From Bacteroidales bacterium (GTDB lineage Bacteria; Bacteroidota; Bacteroidia; Bacteroidales; VadinHA17), in contig PLNT01000009.1 of the NCBI GenBank assembly GCA_003141895.1, positions 6,536 to 70,535 of the forward strand: DNA of 64,000 nucleotides. The letters run 5' to 3'. The notes under the pieces are model-generated. The model saw nothing but the letters and a program-made list of their open reading frames with translations. It was not told the DNA's origin and searched no databases. Positions 9,145 to 17,276 of this stretch are shown piece after piece (the first letter of the stretch is position 1; each line of letters begins with the position of its first letter). Both the position numbers and the translations under genes were made by a program.

Positions 9145-9493
9145 TAACGGCCCGGCGGTTTGGTGAGTTGGCGTCCGTGTCGCGGTGGCGTGGTTTTTGC
9201 AAGTCCTGGCAGACGACTGGAGAGTCTGGGTGCACGATGAAGTAGTCCCGCGGTACCAAGTCCGGGTAAGGATTGTGAGTCCGGGTGCACGATGAAAGTG
9301 TCTAGATAGCGATGCAAAAACCATGACACCATGAGCGTCGGCCCGCAGCCCAGTAGACTTAGTCCCGATAGATGGAACAGTCCGGGTGAAACAGGATTTT
9401 GTAAACGAATAAGTTTTCAATATTGTAGACTTTGAGGGCTCATTACAAGGTAGTCCGGGCTGCGGAAGCCAATTAACTAAACCGTCCGAGTTA
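9145..9493. repeat. attC-like unit U5
   Basis: 349 bp. TAACGGCCCGGCGG to CCGTCCGAGTTA. Arm 2 GGCCCGCAGCCC with GGGCTGCGG, fully compensated. Next cassette begins TAGGCCGTTT. Confidence 0.9.
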
Positions 9494-9547
9494 TAGGCCG
9501 TTTTTTTACTGTCAAGATGAGAAAAAAACTGTCAAGGTTAAAGGAAT

Positions 9548-11293
9548 TTAATTAAGATCAGTTTTTAGAAAAGTCCTGGATGGAGTGGTAGAGTTTATGA
9601 ATATAATGCCATCAAAATTTTCTTTAAGAATACAAGGGTAGAATTGATAGTCATTAGCATTCCCCCCTATTATTCGCTGAAACAATCTTTGATTAAGCCA
9701 TTGACTATTAGGATTATTATGATCGATAGGATTGAGGTCCAGAAAGAAATATGGAATTTTGGTTTTGGCAAAATTAAACTCAAAAGAACCAGGTTTACTT
9801 TCAACTAGTGTGTTATCAGTTGAGATAAAATTTTGTCTCCCCCCAGTGTATTTGCCTTTGTTAGTTAGAAATCCGATTGAGTAATATTGATCACTATATT
9901 TATTTGAGATATAGTTTCCCATTCCGCCTCTTTGTTTTGAAATATGCCCATTATGAGCCCATAATACAATTTTAGAATTAGGATTATTCTCAAGAATCCA
10001 TGATAGATTTTCCGCCATGTATTTATCCCGTATTTCACTACTTGGTCCATTAAGGTAAAAGTCAAAACATTGTTTTATTACTCTTACATTTTGAATTAAA
10101 GTATTTAGTTTATTGTCTTGTCTGGCCTCTAGGTTTGACAAAATTTGGTTACATTTTCTAATTGCTAATGAGAGATGATTTTGACCTTCAAAACGTGAAT
10201 TATTTAAAACTAATTGGAGAGAATCAACAAACTGTGTTAATTGTTGATCTTTTCTGGCAAAATCAGTTAGGTTTTTGAGTGGCACATCGTATTCAGTCAT
10301 ATCTATTCCCGTAAATAATAGTTTCTCTTTCCTTGACTCATTGATCTTTCTCATCCAGTTAATCATTGTGAGAAATTCTTCGGTGTCCAAGGCAGGTGTT
10401 AAATTAGCTAAATACTTTTTGGGATCACCTTCCCCTTTTGCTATGTATCCATTAATAAAATCTGTCTGAAACATAGGAGATTCAATGGCCAAAATATTAA
10501 ATCCCATTTCAGATGTAAAGAATTCTAAAAACCTATGCTTCATTTCAAATATTTCACTCGTTCCGTGAGAGTTTTCTCCAAGAGCTATTATTCTGGCGTT
10601 CTTGAGGTATATTTTTAAAGGTTCTAAGTCTTTGAAACCTTGTTCAGCTTTGACTGTCTTTATTGGAATGCAATTAGTCTTTAACCAATTAATCTCTGCC
10701 TGATTTGCATTAAAATTATTTGACTGTGGAAAATTAGTTATTTGATTCCCATTAATGTACAACCTTAAATCATCTACCCAAATTGTTCCTTTACCAAACA
10801 TTTGCACACCAAAGAGAAAATATTCCGGTAGTTCTGAACTAGTCATTTCGATTGAGTATTCTTGCCAGTTATGTGATCCTCTGAAATTTTCGCTCTTTAA
10901 TAACTTTGGATAAGTCGTTTTGCCTATACTATTACACCAAATATAAAGTCCAAGTGAATCACTGTTTGTATTCAAATTTTTTATGTAGCCTGTGAGTTTG
11001 ATTTTTTGATTAGCATGGATACTATCATATAGAATGCCTGCTGTCAAAGCTGAAATAATTGCTTTTGGTCCGTCAATTGATTCAATTTTCAGTGAGTATT
11101 TTCCAGAATGGCGCTCTTGATTATCAAGTGTAACTTTATAATCGTCTTCAAAATATGTCCATCCGATAGCCTTTTTTGTCATAGAATCGACCTTCTCAAA
11201 GTCAAGATTCAGATAGAAAGGATGGTTATTACTACAAGAACAGCTAATACCGAGTAGAATAATTCCAATTAAAACACATCTGTTTGTAGTCAT
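9548..11293 (-). CDS. Erythromycin esterase family lipoprotein with N-terminal carbohydrate-binding-like domain
   Basis: 581 aa. Residues 1-20 are a lipoprotein signal (IILLGISCSC). Residues about 28-185 form a jelly-roll-like domain (GKYSLKIESIDG, IWVDDLRLYING) as in CBM-type accessory domains. Residues about 205-575 match the erythromycin esterase/DUF1702 fold: RIIALGENSHGTSE (Glu240 and His243 equivalent to the family's metal or water-activating residues), ILAIES (Glu271), LLFTGIDMTEYD and WAHNGHIS. The family includes Ere macrolide esterases and many envelope proteins of unknown substrate, so resistance is possible but unproven. The lipid anchor and extra domain argue for a surface substrate. 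Sole gene of its cassette (9490-11351). Confidence 0.88.
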   Translation of the reverse strand: MTTNRCVLIGIILLGISCSCSNNHPFYLNLDFEKVDSMTKKAIGWTYFEDDYKVTLDNQERHSGKYSLKIESIDGPKAIISALTAGILYDSIHANQKIKLTGYIKNLNTNSDSLGLYIWCNSIGKTTYPKLLKSENFRGSHNWQEYSIEMTSSELPEYFLFGVQMFGKGTIWVDDLRLYINGNQITNFPQSNNFNANQAEINWLKTNCIPIKTVKAEQGFKDLEPLKIYLKNARIIALGENSHGTSEIFEMKHRFLEFFTSEMGFNILAIESPMFQTDFINGYIAKGEGDPKKYLANLTPALDTEEFLTMINWMRKINESRKEKLLFTGIDMTEYDVPLKNLTDFARKDQQLTQFVDSLQLVLNNSRFEGQNHLSLAIRKCNQILSNLEARQDNKLNTLIQNVRVIKQCFDFYLNGPSSEIRDKYMAENLSWILENNPNSKIVLWAHNGHISKQRGGMGNYISNKYSDQYYSIGFLTNKGKYTGGRQNFISTDNTLVESKPGSFEFNFAKTKIPYFFLDLNPIDHNNPNSQWLNQRLFQRIIGGNANDYQFYPCILKENFDGIIFINSTTPSRTFLKTDLN

Positions 11294-11347
11294 GATAAAG
11301 TTTTATCGTTTAGATGCAAATCGTCATGATATGGCAGGAATGGCCTA

Positions 11348-11697
11348 TAACGGCCCGGCGGTTTAATGAGTTGCCGTCAGTGTCAGGGTTGGCATGTGTT
11401 TTTGCAAAGTCCCGGTAGATGGACGAAAGTTTCTTGTCAAGATAAAACTGTCCAGATGGCGTGGTCCCGATAAGTGAGCAGGATTTGTCATGTTATGAAA
11501 AGACTGTCCAGATGGCGATGCAAAAACCATGACAACTCGAGCGTCGGCTTGCAACCCTATTGACTTTGTCTCGGCAGCAGGAACAGTCAAGGTGCCAAAA
11601 GTTTAATAAGTGGAATAAATCTTTTCTTATAGACTTTTGAATGCGAAGACAAAGTAGTCCGGGTTGCAAAAGGCAATTAATTAAACCGTCCGAGTTG
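11348..11697. repeat. attC-like unit U6
   Basis: 350 bp. TAACGGCCCGGCGG to CCGTCCGAGTTG (R-prime box is GTTG). Arm 2 is GGCTTGCAACCC with GGGTTGCAAAAGG: four changes relative to the norm, all compensated. Next cassette start GTTGGTGGTAGC pairs with GTTACCACCAAC at 12570. Confidence 0.9.
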
Positions 11698-11707
11698 GTG
11701 GTAGCAT

Positions 11708-12019
11708 TTATTTTAAATCCAGGGTCAATTTTAGATGACCACCTAGTCCATCGGTGATGATTCTCATCAATGTCGAGAGTCTGATATCACTCGCATCATT
11801 CTCAACTCGTGAAATGTAATTTTTTGTAGTCCCGACTTTGAGGGCAAGTTCTTCCTGTGTCAGGTGTCTCTGTTTCCGTGCTTCCTGAATCAGAACTCCA
11901 AGTTTGAATGATTCAAATTCTTGCTCATATTTTTCCCTTGTCGGTGTCCCGGTTTCTCCATATTTCTGATTAAGATGATCGTCCCAGGAAGTGAGATTAT
12001 TATTCTTTTGCTTTTTCAT
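11708..12019 (-). CDS. higA: HigA-type antitoxin (XRE/HTH)
   Basis: 103 aa from the ATG at 12019; the longer open frame would run 80 nt into the toxin gene. Residues about 38-95 form a Cro/C1-type helix-turn-helix: LIQEARKQRHLTQEELALKVG, then NYISRVENDASDIRLSTLMRI. It overlaps the end of the toxin gene by 20 nt, with toxin first and antitoxin second, the order typical of HigBA. It should bind HigB and repress the shared promoter. Toxin-antitoxin pairs are classic stabilising cargo of integron cassette arrays. Confidence 0.88.
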   Translation of the reverse strand: MKKQKNNNLTSWDDHLNQKYGETGTPTREKYEQEFESFKLGVLIQEARKQRHLTQEELALKVGTTKNYISRVENDASDIRLSTLMRIITDGLGGHLKLTLDLK

Positions 12020-12353
12020 AATAGTACTCTTTTTTTTGATTTTCTGCCTTTGTAATCTCTTTTGATGGAGTTTTTTCACTCTTTTTCTGAAATCCGCCGA
12101 GGAGAATTACTAAGTTACCTTCATCAAAGAAGCAGAATACTCTGAAAATATTACTGCCAACTTTGATTCTCATTTCATATAGCCCGTCTGTACCTTCAAG
12201 ATGTTTAAGAAATTTTTCAGGTACTATACGCAGTGTCCTTACTAAACCAATAACAAAATCAACTTTACCCTGAACTTTTATACTCTGCGAATTGTAAAAA
12301 TCCCAGAAGTAATTTTTATAAACGAAAGTGTCTCGTAAAAATCGGTCAATCAC
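12000..12353 (-). CDS. higB: HigB-type toxin (RelE/ParE superfamily, Gp49-like)
   Basis: 117 aa, GTG start (no in-frame ATG nearby). Features of the Gp49/HigB family: helical start FYNSQSIKVQGKVDFVIGLV, then VPEKFLKHLEGTDGLYEMRIKVGSNIFRVFCFFDEGNLVILLGGFQKK. The basic beta-sheet end (KVGSNIFRVFCFF, GGFQKKSEKTP) is where ribosome-dependent mRNA cleavage residues lie in relatives. Upstream of higA with a 20-nt overlap. The cassette has a 230-nt unoccupied stretch on the promoter side (12354-12577) that contains fragments of the unit's GTCCTGATAGATGG motif. Confidence 0.88.
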   Translation of the reverse strand: MIDRFLRDTFVYKNYFWDFYNSQSIKVQGKVDFVIGLVRTLRIVPEKFLKHLEGTDGLYEMRIKVGSNIFRVFCFFDEGNLVILLGGFQKKSEKTPSKEITKAENQKKEYYYEKAKE

Positions 12354-12577
12354 AAATTGTCGTTTTGGTCATTGGTTCCAAAGTTACCTAATTAGACAAC
12401 ATTATCCAAATAAATTCGAATGATGTTTTATAAGTCCTCATAAATGGACGAGAACTTTCGGGTCCTGATGAAGTAGTCCAGATGATATTAAGTCCTGATA
12501 GATGGGAATATATTTTCATGTCAAGATAAAGCTGTCAAGGTGGCTTCTACTGGTGCAGGAGCGCTGGTTGTTACCAC

Positions 12578-12930
12578 CAACGGCCCGGCGGTTTAATTGA
12601 GTTGGCGTCTGTGTCGCGGTGGCGTGGTTTTTGCCAGTCCTGGTAGATGGACGAGCACTAACTGGTCAAGATGAAACAGTCCAGATGGTAACAAGTCCCG
12701 ATAGATAGACGAAAGTTGTCTGGTCATGATAAGGCTGTCAAGATGAAATAGCAAAAACCATGACACCTCGAGCGTCGGCCGCCAGCCCTACTGACTCTGA
12801 CCCGGTAGAAGGAACAGTCCGGGTGCCATATGATTTTATAAATAGGGTTAAGTTATCTCTCATAGACTTTAAGGGTTAATTACAAAGCAGTCCGGGCTGG
12901 CGAAGCCAATTAATTAAACCGTCCGAGTTA
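12578..12930. repeat. attC-like unit U7
   Basis: 353 bp. CAACGGCCCGGCGG to CCGTCCGAGTTA. Arm 2 GGCCGCCAGCCC with GGGCTGGCGAAGCC, compensated. Next cassette start GTTATAGTGCG. Confidence 0.9.
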
Positions 12931-12959
12931 TAGTGCGTTCTAATTATTGTCAGGGTAGA

Positions 12960-13829
12960 TTATTTGTCTGGTCTTTTGTTGATCTCGATAGGCTTGTAAG
13001 TCCTAACAATTCTAAATCCGGTATATCCATTGCAAGAATCAGGATCAATAATTTGACGATCACTAATATTGCTTTTTGTTCTCCAGGAACCACCTCTACT
13101 TATTGCTGTAGAATCTTCGGTTGCAGCCACCCACTCTGATACGTTATCATAAAGATGTGAAAGTCCCCATTTATTTATATTTCCATCAAACACTTGATGC
13201 AATGATTGATCATTTGACAGTCTGCGTTTTAAAGGTTGTTTCGCCACATATTCCCATTCAATCTCTTGTGGTAGTCGGAACAGAGTCTCAGGGCCTCTTC
13301 CAATGTACACTTTTGATTTTCCGTGTCCTACCTTTTTCCATACCCATTCAAAATTAGTCTTCCAGCAACAGAAATACTCCGCATTATTTCTTGAAACGCC
13401 TACAACTGGATAGTCATCATACTTCTTATCTGTAAAATAGTTTTTGTACCTTTTATCTAGTTTATAAAGCGCAGTCGAATCAATTATCTTAGGAAGGAGT
13501 TCATCCATTCCAATTAGGATTGGGATAGTCCACACTCTGGTTTTTCCAAATTCATTTTTTGACCCCCTTATTTCTTTTGTTCGTGATAGAACCTGCTCTG
13601 GATTATTTTTAACCCAATCCGTAAATTCACGATATTCCTTGTTTGTTATTTCATTGCTTATATAAAAAGATTCAAGCGATATTTGGACCTTTTGTGATGA
13701 GTCTTTTCCAATTGATTTATCTGAAAGCAGTTCCAAAGATGGTACTGCAACCATTTCAATTGGCTGGGTCTTTTCGTTGCCACAAGCGAACAACAAACAA
13801 AACAGTGATAGAATTGAAATATTTCTCAT
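12960..13829 (-). CDS. SUMF1/FGE-like lipoprotein (GldJ/GldK-type fold)
   Basis: 289 aa from the ATG at 13829, chosen because MRNISILSLFCLLFACG is a lipoprotein signal. The body has formylglycine-generating-enzyme/sulfatase-modifying-factor motifs: NEITNKEYREFTDWV, YPVVGVSRNNAEYFCCW, FRLPQEIEWEYVA, NVSEWVAAT, SRGGSW and GFRIVR. In Bacteroidota this fold is common in gliding/secretion lipoproteins (GldJ, GldK), often non-catalytic. I do not see the paired active-site cysteines of true FGE in their usual C-terminal motif, so catalysis is doubtful. Encoded 67 nt downstream of the permease at 13897-16269, probably as one operon and one cassette. Confidence 0.82.
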   Translation of the reverse strand: MRNISILSLFCLLFACGNEKTQPIEMVAVPSLELLSDKSIGKDSSQKVQISLESFYISNEITNKEYREFTDWVKNNPEQVLSRTKEIRGSKNEFGKTRVWTIPILIGMDELLPKIIDSTALYKLDKRYKNYFTDKKYDDYPVVGVSRNNAEYFCCWKTNFEWVWKKVGHGKSKVYIGRGPETLFRLPQEIEWEYVAKQPLKRRLSNDQSLHQVFDGNINKWGLSHLYDNVSEWVAATEDSTAISRGGSWRTKSNISDRQIIDPDSCNGYTGFRIVRTYKPIEINKRPDK

Positions 13830-13896
13830 TTGCAAGGTAGTTTTTACTAGTATATTATAGGTTATATCCATTATTCAATCTTAGGATCAATATGAT

Positions 13897-16269
13897 TTAC
13901 TCATATCTTAAAGCATTCACAGGGTTAACACGAGATGCTCTATAGGAATGAATGTAAACAGTCATAAGTACCACAACTGCAGAAATAACAAAAGAAACTA
14001 AAAACACCCACCAATTTATTTGTGTCTTGAAAGCAAACTTGTTTAACCACTTAGTCATAAAATAGATTGTTACAGGAACGCAAATTAGACCTGCTGTAAT
14101 AACAAGGATAAGATTATCAATCAGAAATGAATAAACAATTGATTGTTCTGAGCTTCCAAATACTTTTTTGATCCCTATTTCTTTAATTCTTGATCGGGCA
14201 ATAAATAACGTGAGGCCAAATAATCCAAAAGCCGCAATAAGAAGCGTAAAGAGAGCGAATATGGAAACAATTGTGCTTAAATTTCTTTCAGATGAATAGA
14301 TACTTTTAATCATATCTTCAATTGGCGTGAACTGGAAAGGCCTTTCGAGAGCAGCTTTCTTCCATTCAGCTTCAAGCATTGGTAGAATATTTGCTAATGT
14401 ACCTGGTTTATAATGTACAACTACCTGCTGGATATACTTGTCGGTCATATTAATCATTAGTGGTGGAATATTGGAATGGATTGAATGTAGATTGAAGTCT
14501 TTTACTATTCCAATAATGGTTGAACCGAAAATTTGTTTTCCAAGGGGTTCTTTAATGCCAAGCTGTTTAACGGCAGCTTCGTTGAGCATCACGGATTGCT
14601 TCAGATCGCTGCCAAAATCCTGCGAGAATTCCCGGCCCTGCAGTATTTTTATGCCCATTGTTTTGATAAAGTTATAATCAACGGCAAGACCTTCCACATT
14701 TACTTTTAATGATTTATCCTCGAAATGTGGAACCATTGAAGACATTGATCCCTGCATAGGAAGGCCATCCATCACACCTGCGGCCATTATTACATTAGGG
14801 TTTGATCTTATATTGTTGATATAGGCTGAGTAGCCAGAAAAGTCTCGTCCAAGTTCGATTAATATTATATCCTTGTTATAGTAGCCAAGATCCTTATTAA
14901 GAGCATATTTATACTGTGAGCGAATAATTAGAGTACTCGAAACAAATGAGCAGAATATTACAAGTTGTACGACAATAAGGGTTGACCGGAAGAATTGTTT
15001 CCTATTGCCTCTGAGAGCAGTACTCTTAACGATATCTACAACTTTTAGTCGGGACAAATATGATGATGTATATAAACCTGATATGACCCCAATAATTACT
15101 GTCAGAGTAAGATATACAACTATATAGGTAACAATATTTGAACTAATTATGTTTAGTTTGGTCTGAAATAGTTTAGAGGCAAATGGGAGGGAAATCCTCA
15201 TTAGAAGAAGAGCAATTGGAAATACTATCAAAGCCAACAAAATTGATTCACTTAGCAGTTGATTTTTAATACTGCTGTTAATTGCTCCAAAAGTTTTTCT
15301 TATCCCTATCTCAAGTCGTCTGCCTGTTGATACTGCAGTTGATAATATTATGTAATTTATTGCAGCAACCAACATAATCAAAAATGCAATTGCAGAAAAA
15401 AGTTTGACGTTACTAATATTCCCACTAATCCCTGAATTTGCAATATTGGCTGATTTTAGGTAAACATCCCTTAGGTTCTGAAGTGAATATTGATAAGGTG
15501 GTTTTTCACTAATGTTTTTTACCTCAAATGCTCTAAATTGATCTTCAATGGCTTTTATATCACAACCCTTGGAAAGCTTAACCCATGTAATCCAGAAATT
15601 CATTGTCCAATTCACGTCAGCATTTGTAATATTGAAAGTTTTGTTTATTGGATCAAGAGTCCACCTGCTGTTTACTAAACATTGAGCCCTGAAAGTAGAG
15701 TTTTCTGGTAGATCTTCAAATACACCGCGTATTATAAAAACCTGATCCTTATTGTTTACTGATCCAACTATTTCTTTTCCTACCGGATTCTGCCCCGGGA
15801 ATAATTTATCAGCTTGATTGTGTGAAAGGAAAATAGAATTCAGATCATCTAGAAGATTGTTTTCAGAAGAACCGTAAATCAAAGGGAGTGTGAAAATACC
15901 AAAAATGTCAGAGTTTGTAGCAATAACATCTGGAAGAGTAAAAATATTATCATTTACTTTCAAACGAAAGCCATTTATTCGTCTTGCACTTACAGCCTTC
16001 TCAATTTGTGGAAATTCATTTTTTAAAGCTGTTGCCAGAACATAGGGTGTGCCAGACATTATATTCTTAAAATCTACATAATAATTCAGTACACGATAGA
16101 CCTGTTTACTGTTTTTGTGATACCGGTCGTAACTGAGTTCATTAATTACAAAAATCAGTATTATAAACGAAGCAGCAAGCGCAACAGAAAGACCTAACAG
16201 ATTGATTCCTGCAAAAAGTCTATTGTGTCTGATGAATCGAATCGCTGATTTGAAATAGTTTTTTAACAT
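13897..16269 (-). CDS. ABC-type permease, MacB/FtsX architecture, second copy
   Basis: 790 aa with the same layout as the permease at 3128-5482: N-terminal helix (MLKNYFKSAIRFIRHN), MacB-PCD domain, FtsX bundle containing STGRRLEIGIRKTFGA, second periplasmic domain, final FtsX bundle with ARSRIKEIGIKKVFGS, end NPVNALRYE. The two are clearly paralogous but diverged. No ATPase gene nearby. It precedes a SUMF1-like lipoprotein in the same cassette (12927-16441), suggesting that permease and lipoprotein act together at the envelope. Confidence 0.93.
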   Translation of the reverse strand: MLKNYFKSAIRFIRHNRLFAGINLLGLSVALAASFIILIFVINELSYDRYHKNSKQVYRVLNYYVDFKNIMSGTPYVLATALKNEFPQIEKAVSARRINGFRLKVNDNIFTLPDVIATNSDIFGIFTLPLIYGSSENNLLDDLNSIFLSHNQADKLFPGQNPVGKEIVGSVNNKDQVFIIRGVFEDLPENSTFRAQCLVNSRWTLDPINKTFNITNADVNWTMNFWITWVKLSKGCDIKAIEDQFRAFEVKNISEKPPYQYSLQNLRDVYLKSANIANSGISGNISNVKLFSAIAFLIMLVAAINYIILSTAVSTGRRLEIGIRKTFGAINSSIKNQLLSESILLALIVFPIALLLMRISLPFASKLFQTKLNIISSNIVTYIVVYLTLTVIIGVISGLYTSSYLSRLKVVDIVKSTALRGNRKQFFRSTLIVVQLVIFCSFVSSTLIIRSQYKYALNKDLGYYNKDIILIELGRDFSGYSAYINNIRSNPNVIMAAGVMDGLPMQGSMSSMVPHFEDKSLKVNVEGLAVDYNFIKTMGIKILQGREFSQDFGSDLKQSVMLNEAAVKQLGIKEPLGKQIFGSTIIGIVKDFNLHSIHSNIPPLMINMTDKYIQQVVVHYKPGTLANILPMLEAEWKKAALERPFQFTPIEDMIKSIYSSERNLSTIVSIFALFTLLIAAFGLFGLTLFIARSRIKEIGIKKVFGSSEQSIVYSFLIDNLILVITAGLICVPVTIYFMTKWLNKFAFKTQINWWVFLVSFVISAVVVLMTVYIHSYRASRVNPVNALRYE

Positions 16270-16380
16270 GATTTCCGTATTTTATTTTGTTGTACTCTAA
16301 GTGCACGGATAAATTTACAACGATTTATTTAGTTATGCAACTAAAGTAATAGTATTATAATTTAGATTAAATGAACTTGA

Positions 16381-16441
16381 GTTATAGTGCGTTCGTCAAG
16401 GCAGATTTAGGGTCAGTCACGGGCTTCGTATGCACTATAAC
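16381..16441. repeat. Duplicated cassette start plus distal end (61-bp hairpin)
   Basis: GTTATAGTGCGTTC at 16381 repeats the cassette start at 12927; GCACTATAAC ends at 16441 as the inverted partner. The 3.45-kb gene portion is therefore bracketed by 14-bp direct repeats. Confidence 0.82.
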
Positions 16442-16785
16442 GGCCCGGCGGTTTAATTAGTTGCCGTCTGCGTCGCGGTGACGTGTTTTTTGCCAGTCCC
16501 GGTAGATGGACGAGAGTTGTCTTGTCACGATGAAACAGTCTAGAAGGTACCAAGTCCGGGTAAGGATTGTGAGTTTTGGGTCACGGTAAAATAGTCTAGA
16601 TGGCAAGCAAAAAACAAGGCACCAACGCGTCGGCCGGCAGCCCTACTGACTCTGTCCCGGAAGCACAAAACAGTCCGGGTGGCACAAATTTGAAGAGCGG
16701 GTTTAAGTTTTCTCTCATAGACTTATGGGGTTAATTACGAAGTAGTCTGGGCTGCCGAAGGCAATTAATTAAACCGTCCGAGTTA
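16438..16785. repeat. attC-like unit U8
   Basis: 348 bp. TAACGGCCCGGCGG to CCGTCCGAGTTA. Arm 2 GGCCGGCAGCCC with GGGCTGCCGAAGGC, fully compensated. Followed by GCTGTAGGGC, the same cassette start as after U1. Confidence 0.9.
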
Positions 16786-16841
16786 GCTGTAGGGCCATTT
16801 TGAAACTGTCATGTTATGATGAATTTATCTAGGGATGCCAT

Positions 16842-16950
16842 GCTTTCGCCCCGTCAGTCACATACAACCAACTAGTTATTAGTCACGGCCCAATGTTTTA
16901 TATAGTAAAACTTGTATTGTCAGGTATTGCATATCAAATCTATCAAATAA
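16842..16950 (-). promoter_or_regulatory. P element copy 2 (attI-like core plus promoter box)
   Basis: Second homologue of the recombinase-proximal element. On the minus strand: TAGATTTG (16935-16942), direct repeats GTGACT and GTGACTGAC around TAACTAGTTGG, tail GGGGCGAAAGC. Lies 57 nt after U8 and points into it. I see no clear -33 box here. Confidence 0.62.
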
Positions 16951-16991
16951 AACCGGATTATCAGAGGTTTAGCAGGCTCAATTTTACACTC

Positions 16992-17075
16992 CGCTGGTAT
17001 GGGCAATAAGCATTTATTGTTAGACTTGTGGATAGACATAATTAATATTATAAATGCTTATTGCCTGTACCAGCG
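16992..17075. repeat. E hairpin, 26-bp arms, ends one base before GTTAGCTG
   Basis: Arms of 26 bp (CGCTGGTATGGGCAATAAG against CTTATTGCCTGTACCAGCG, 24 of 26 paired) with a 32-bp loop. It abuts GTTAGCTGTAGGGC at 17077, a repeat of the cassette start at 16782. This size and position resemble a conventional attC site nested in the cassette. Confidence 0.75.
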
Positions 17076-17162
17076 CGTTAGCTGTAGGGCGACTCTTTTA
17101 AGGCTGTCAAGTTAAAAGTAAACTAATTCTTTAGTAACCCATCTCGCAACTGGCAGAGACGG

Positions 17163-17237
17163 GCTGGAAGGCTCTTTACGCAAAAGACATGCTAATTTGC
17201 AAACATATTCTTTTGTGTGCGTAATGTGCCTGACAGC
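17163..17237. repeat. D hairpin copy 2
   Basis: Diverged copy of the hairpin at 2930-3007. Both share AGGCTCTTTAC near the left arm and TAATGTGCCT near the right arm, and both sit just past the stop of the cargo gene. Confidence 0.6.
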
Positions 17238-17276
17238 GCAGGGAAGGTTTGGATAATTTAATCATGGATTTTTGAT

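Noticed and set aside
8698-9420. 240-aa start of the small lipoprotein
   Set aside because: The first 115 codons are unit U5 sequence; the lipoprotein signal begins at the ATG at 9075.
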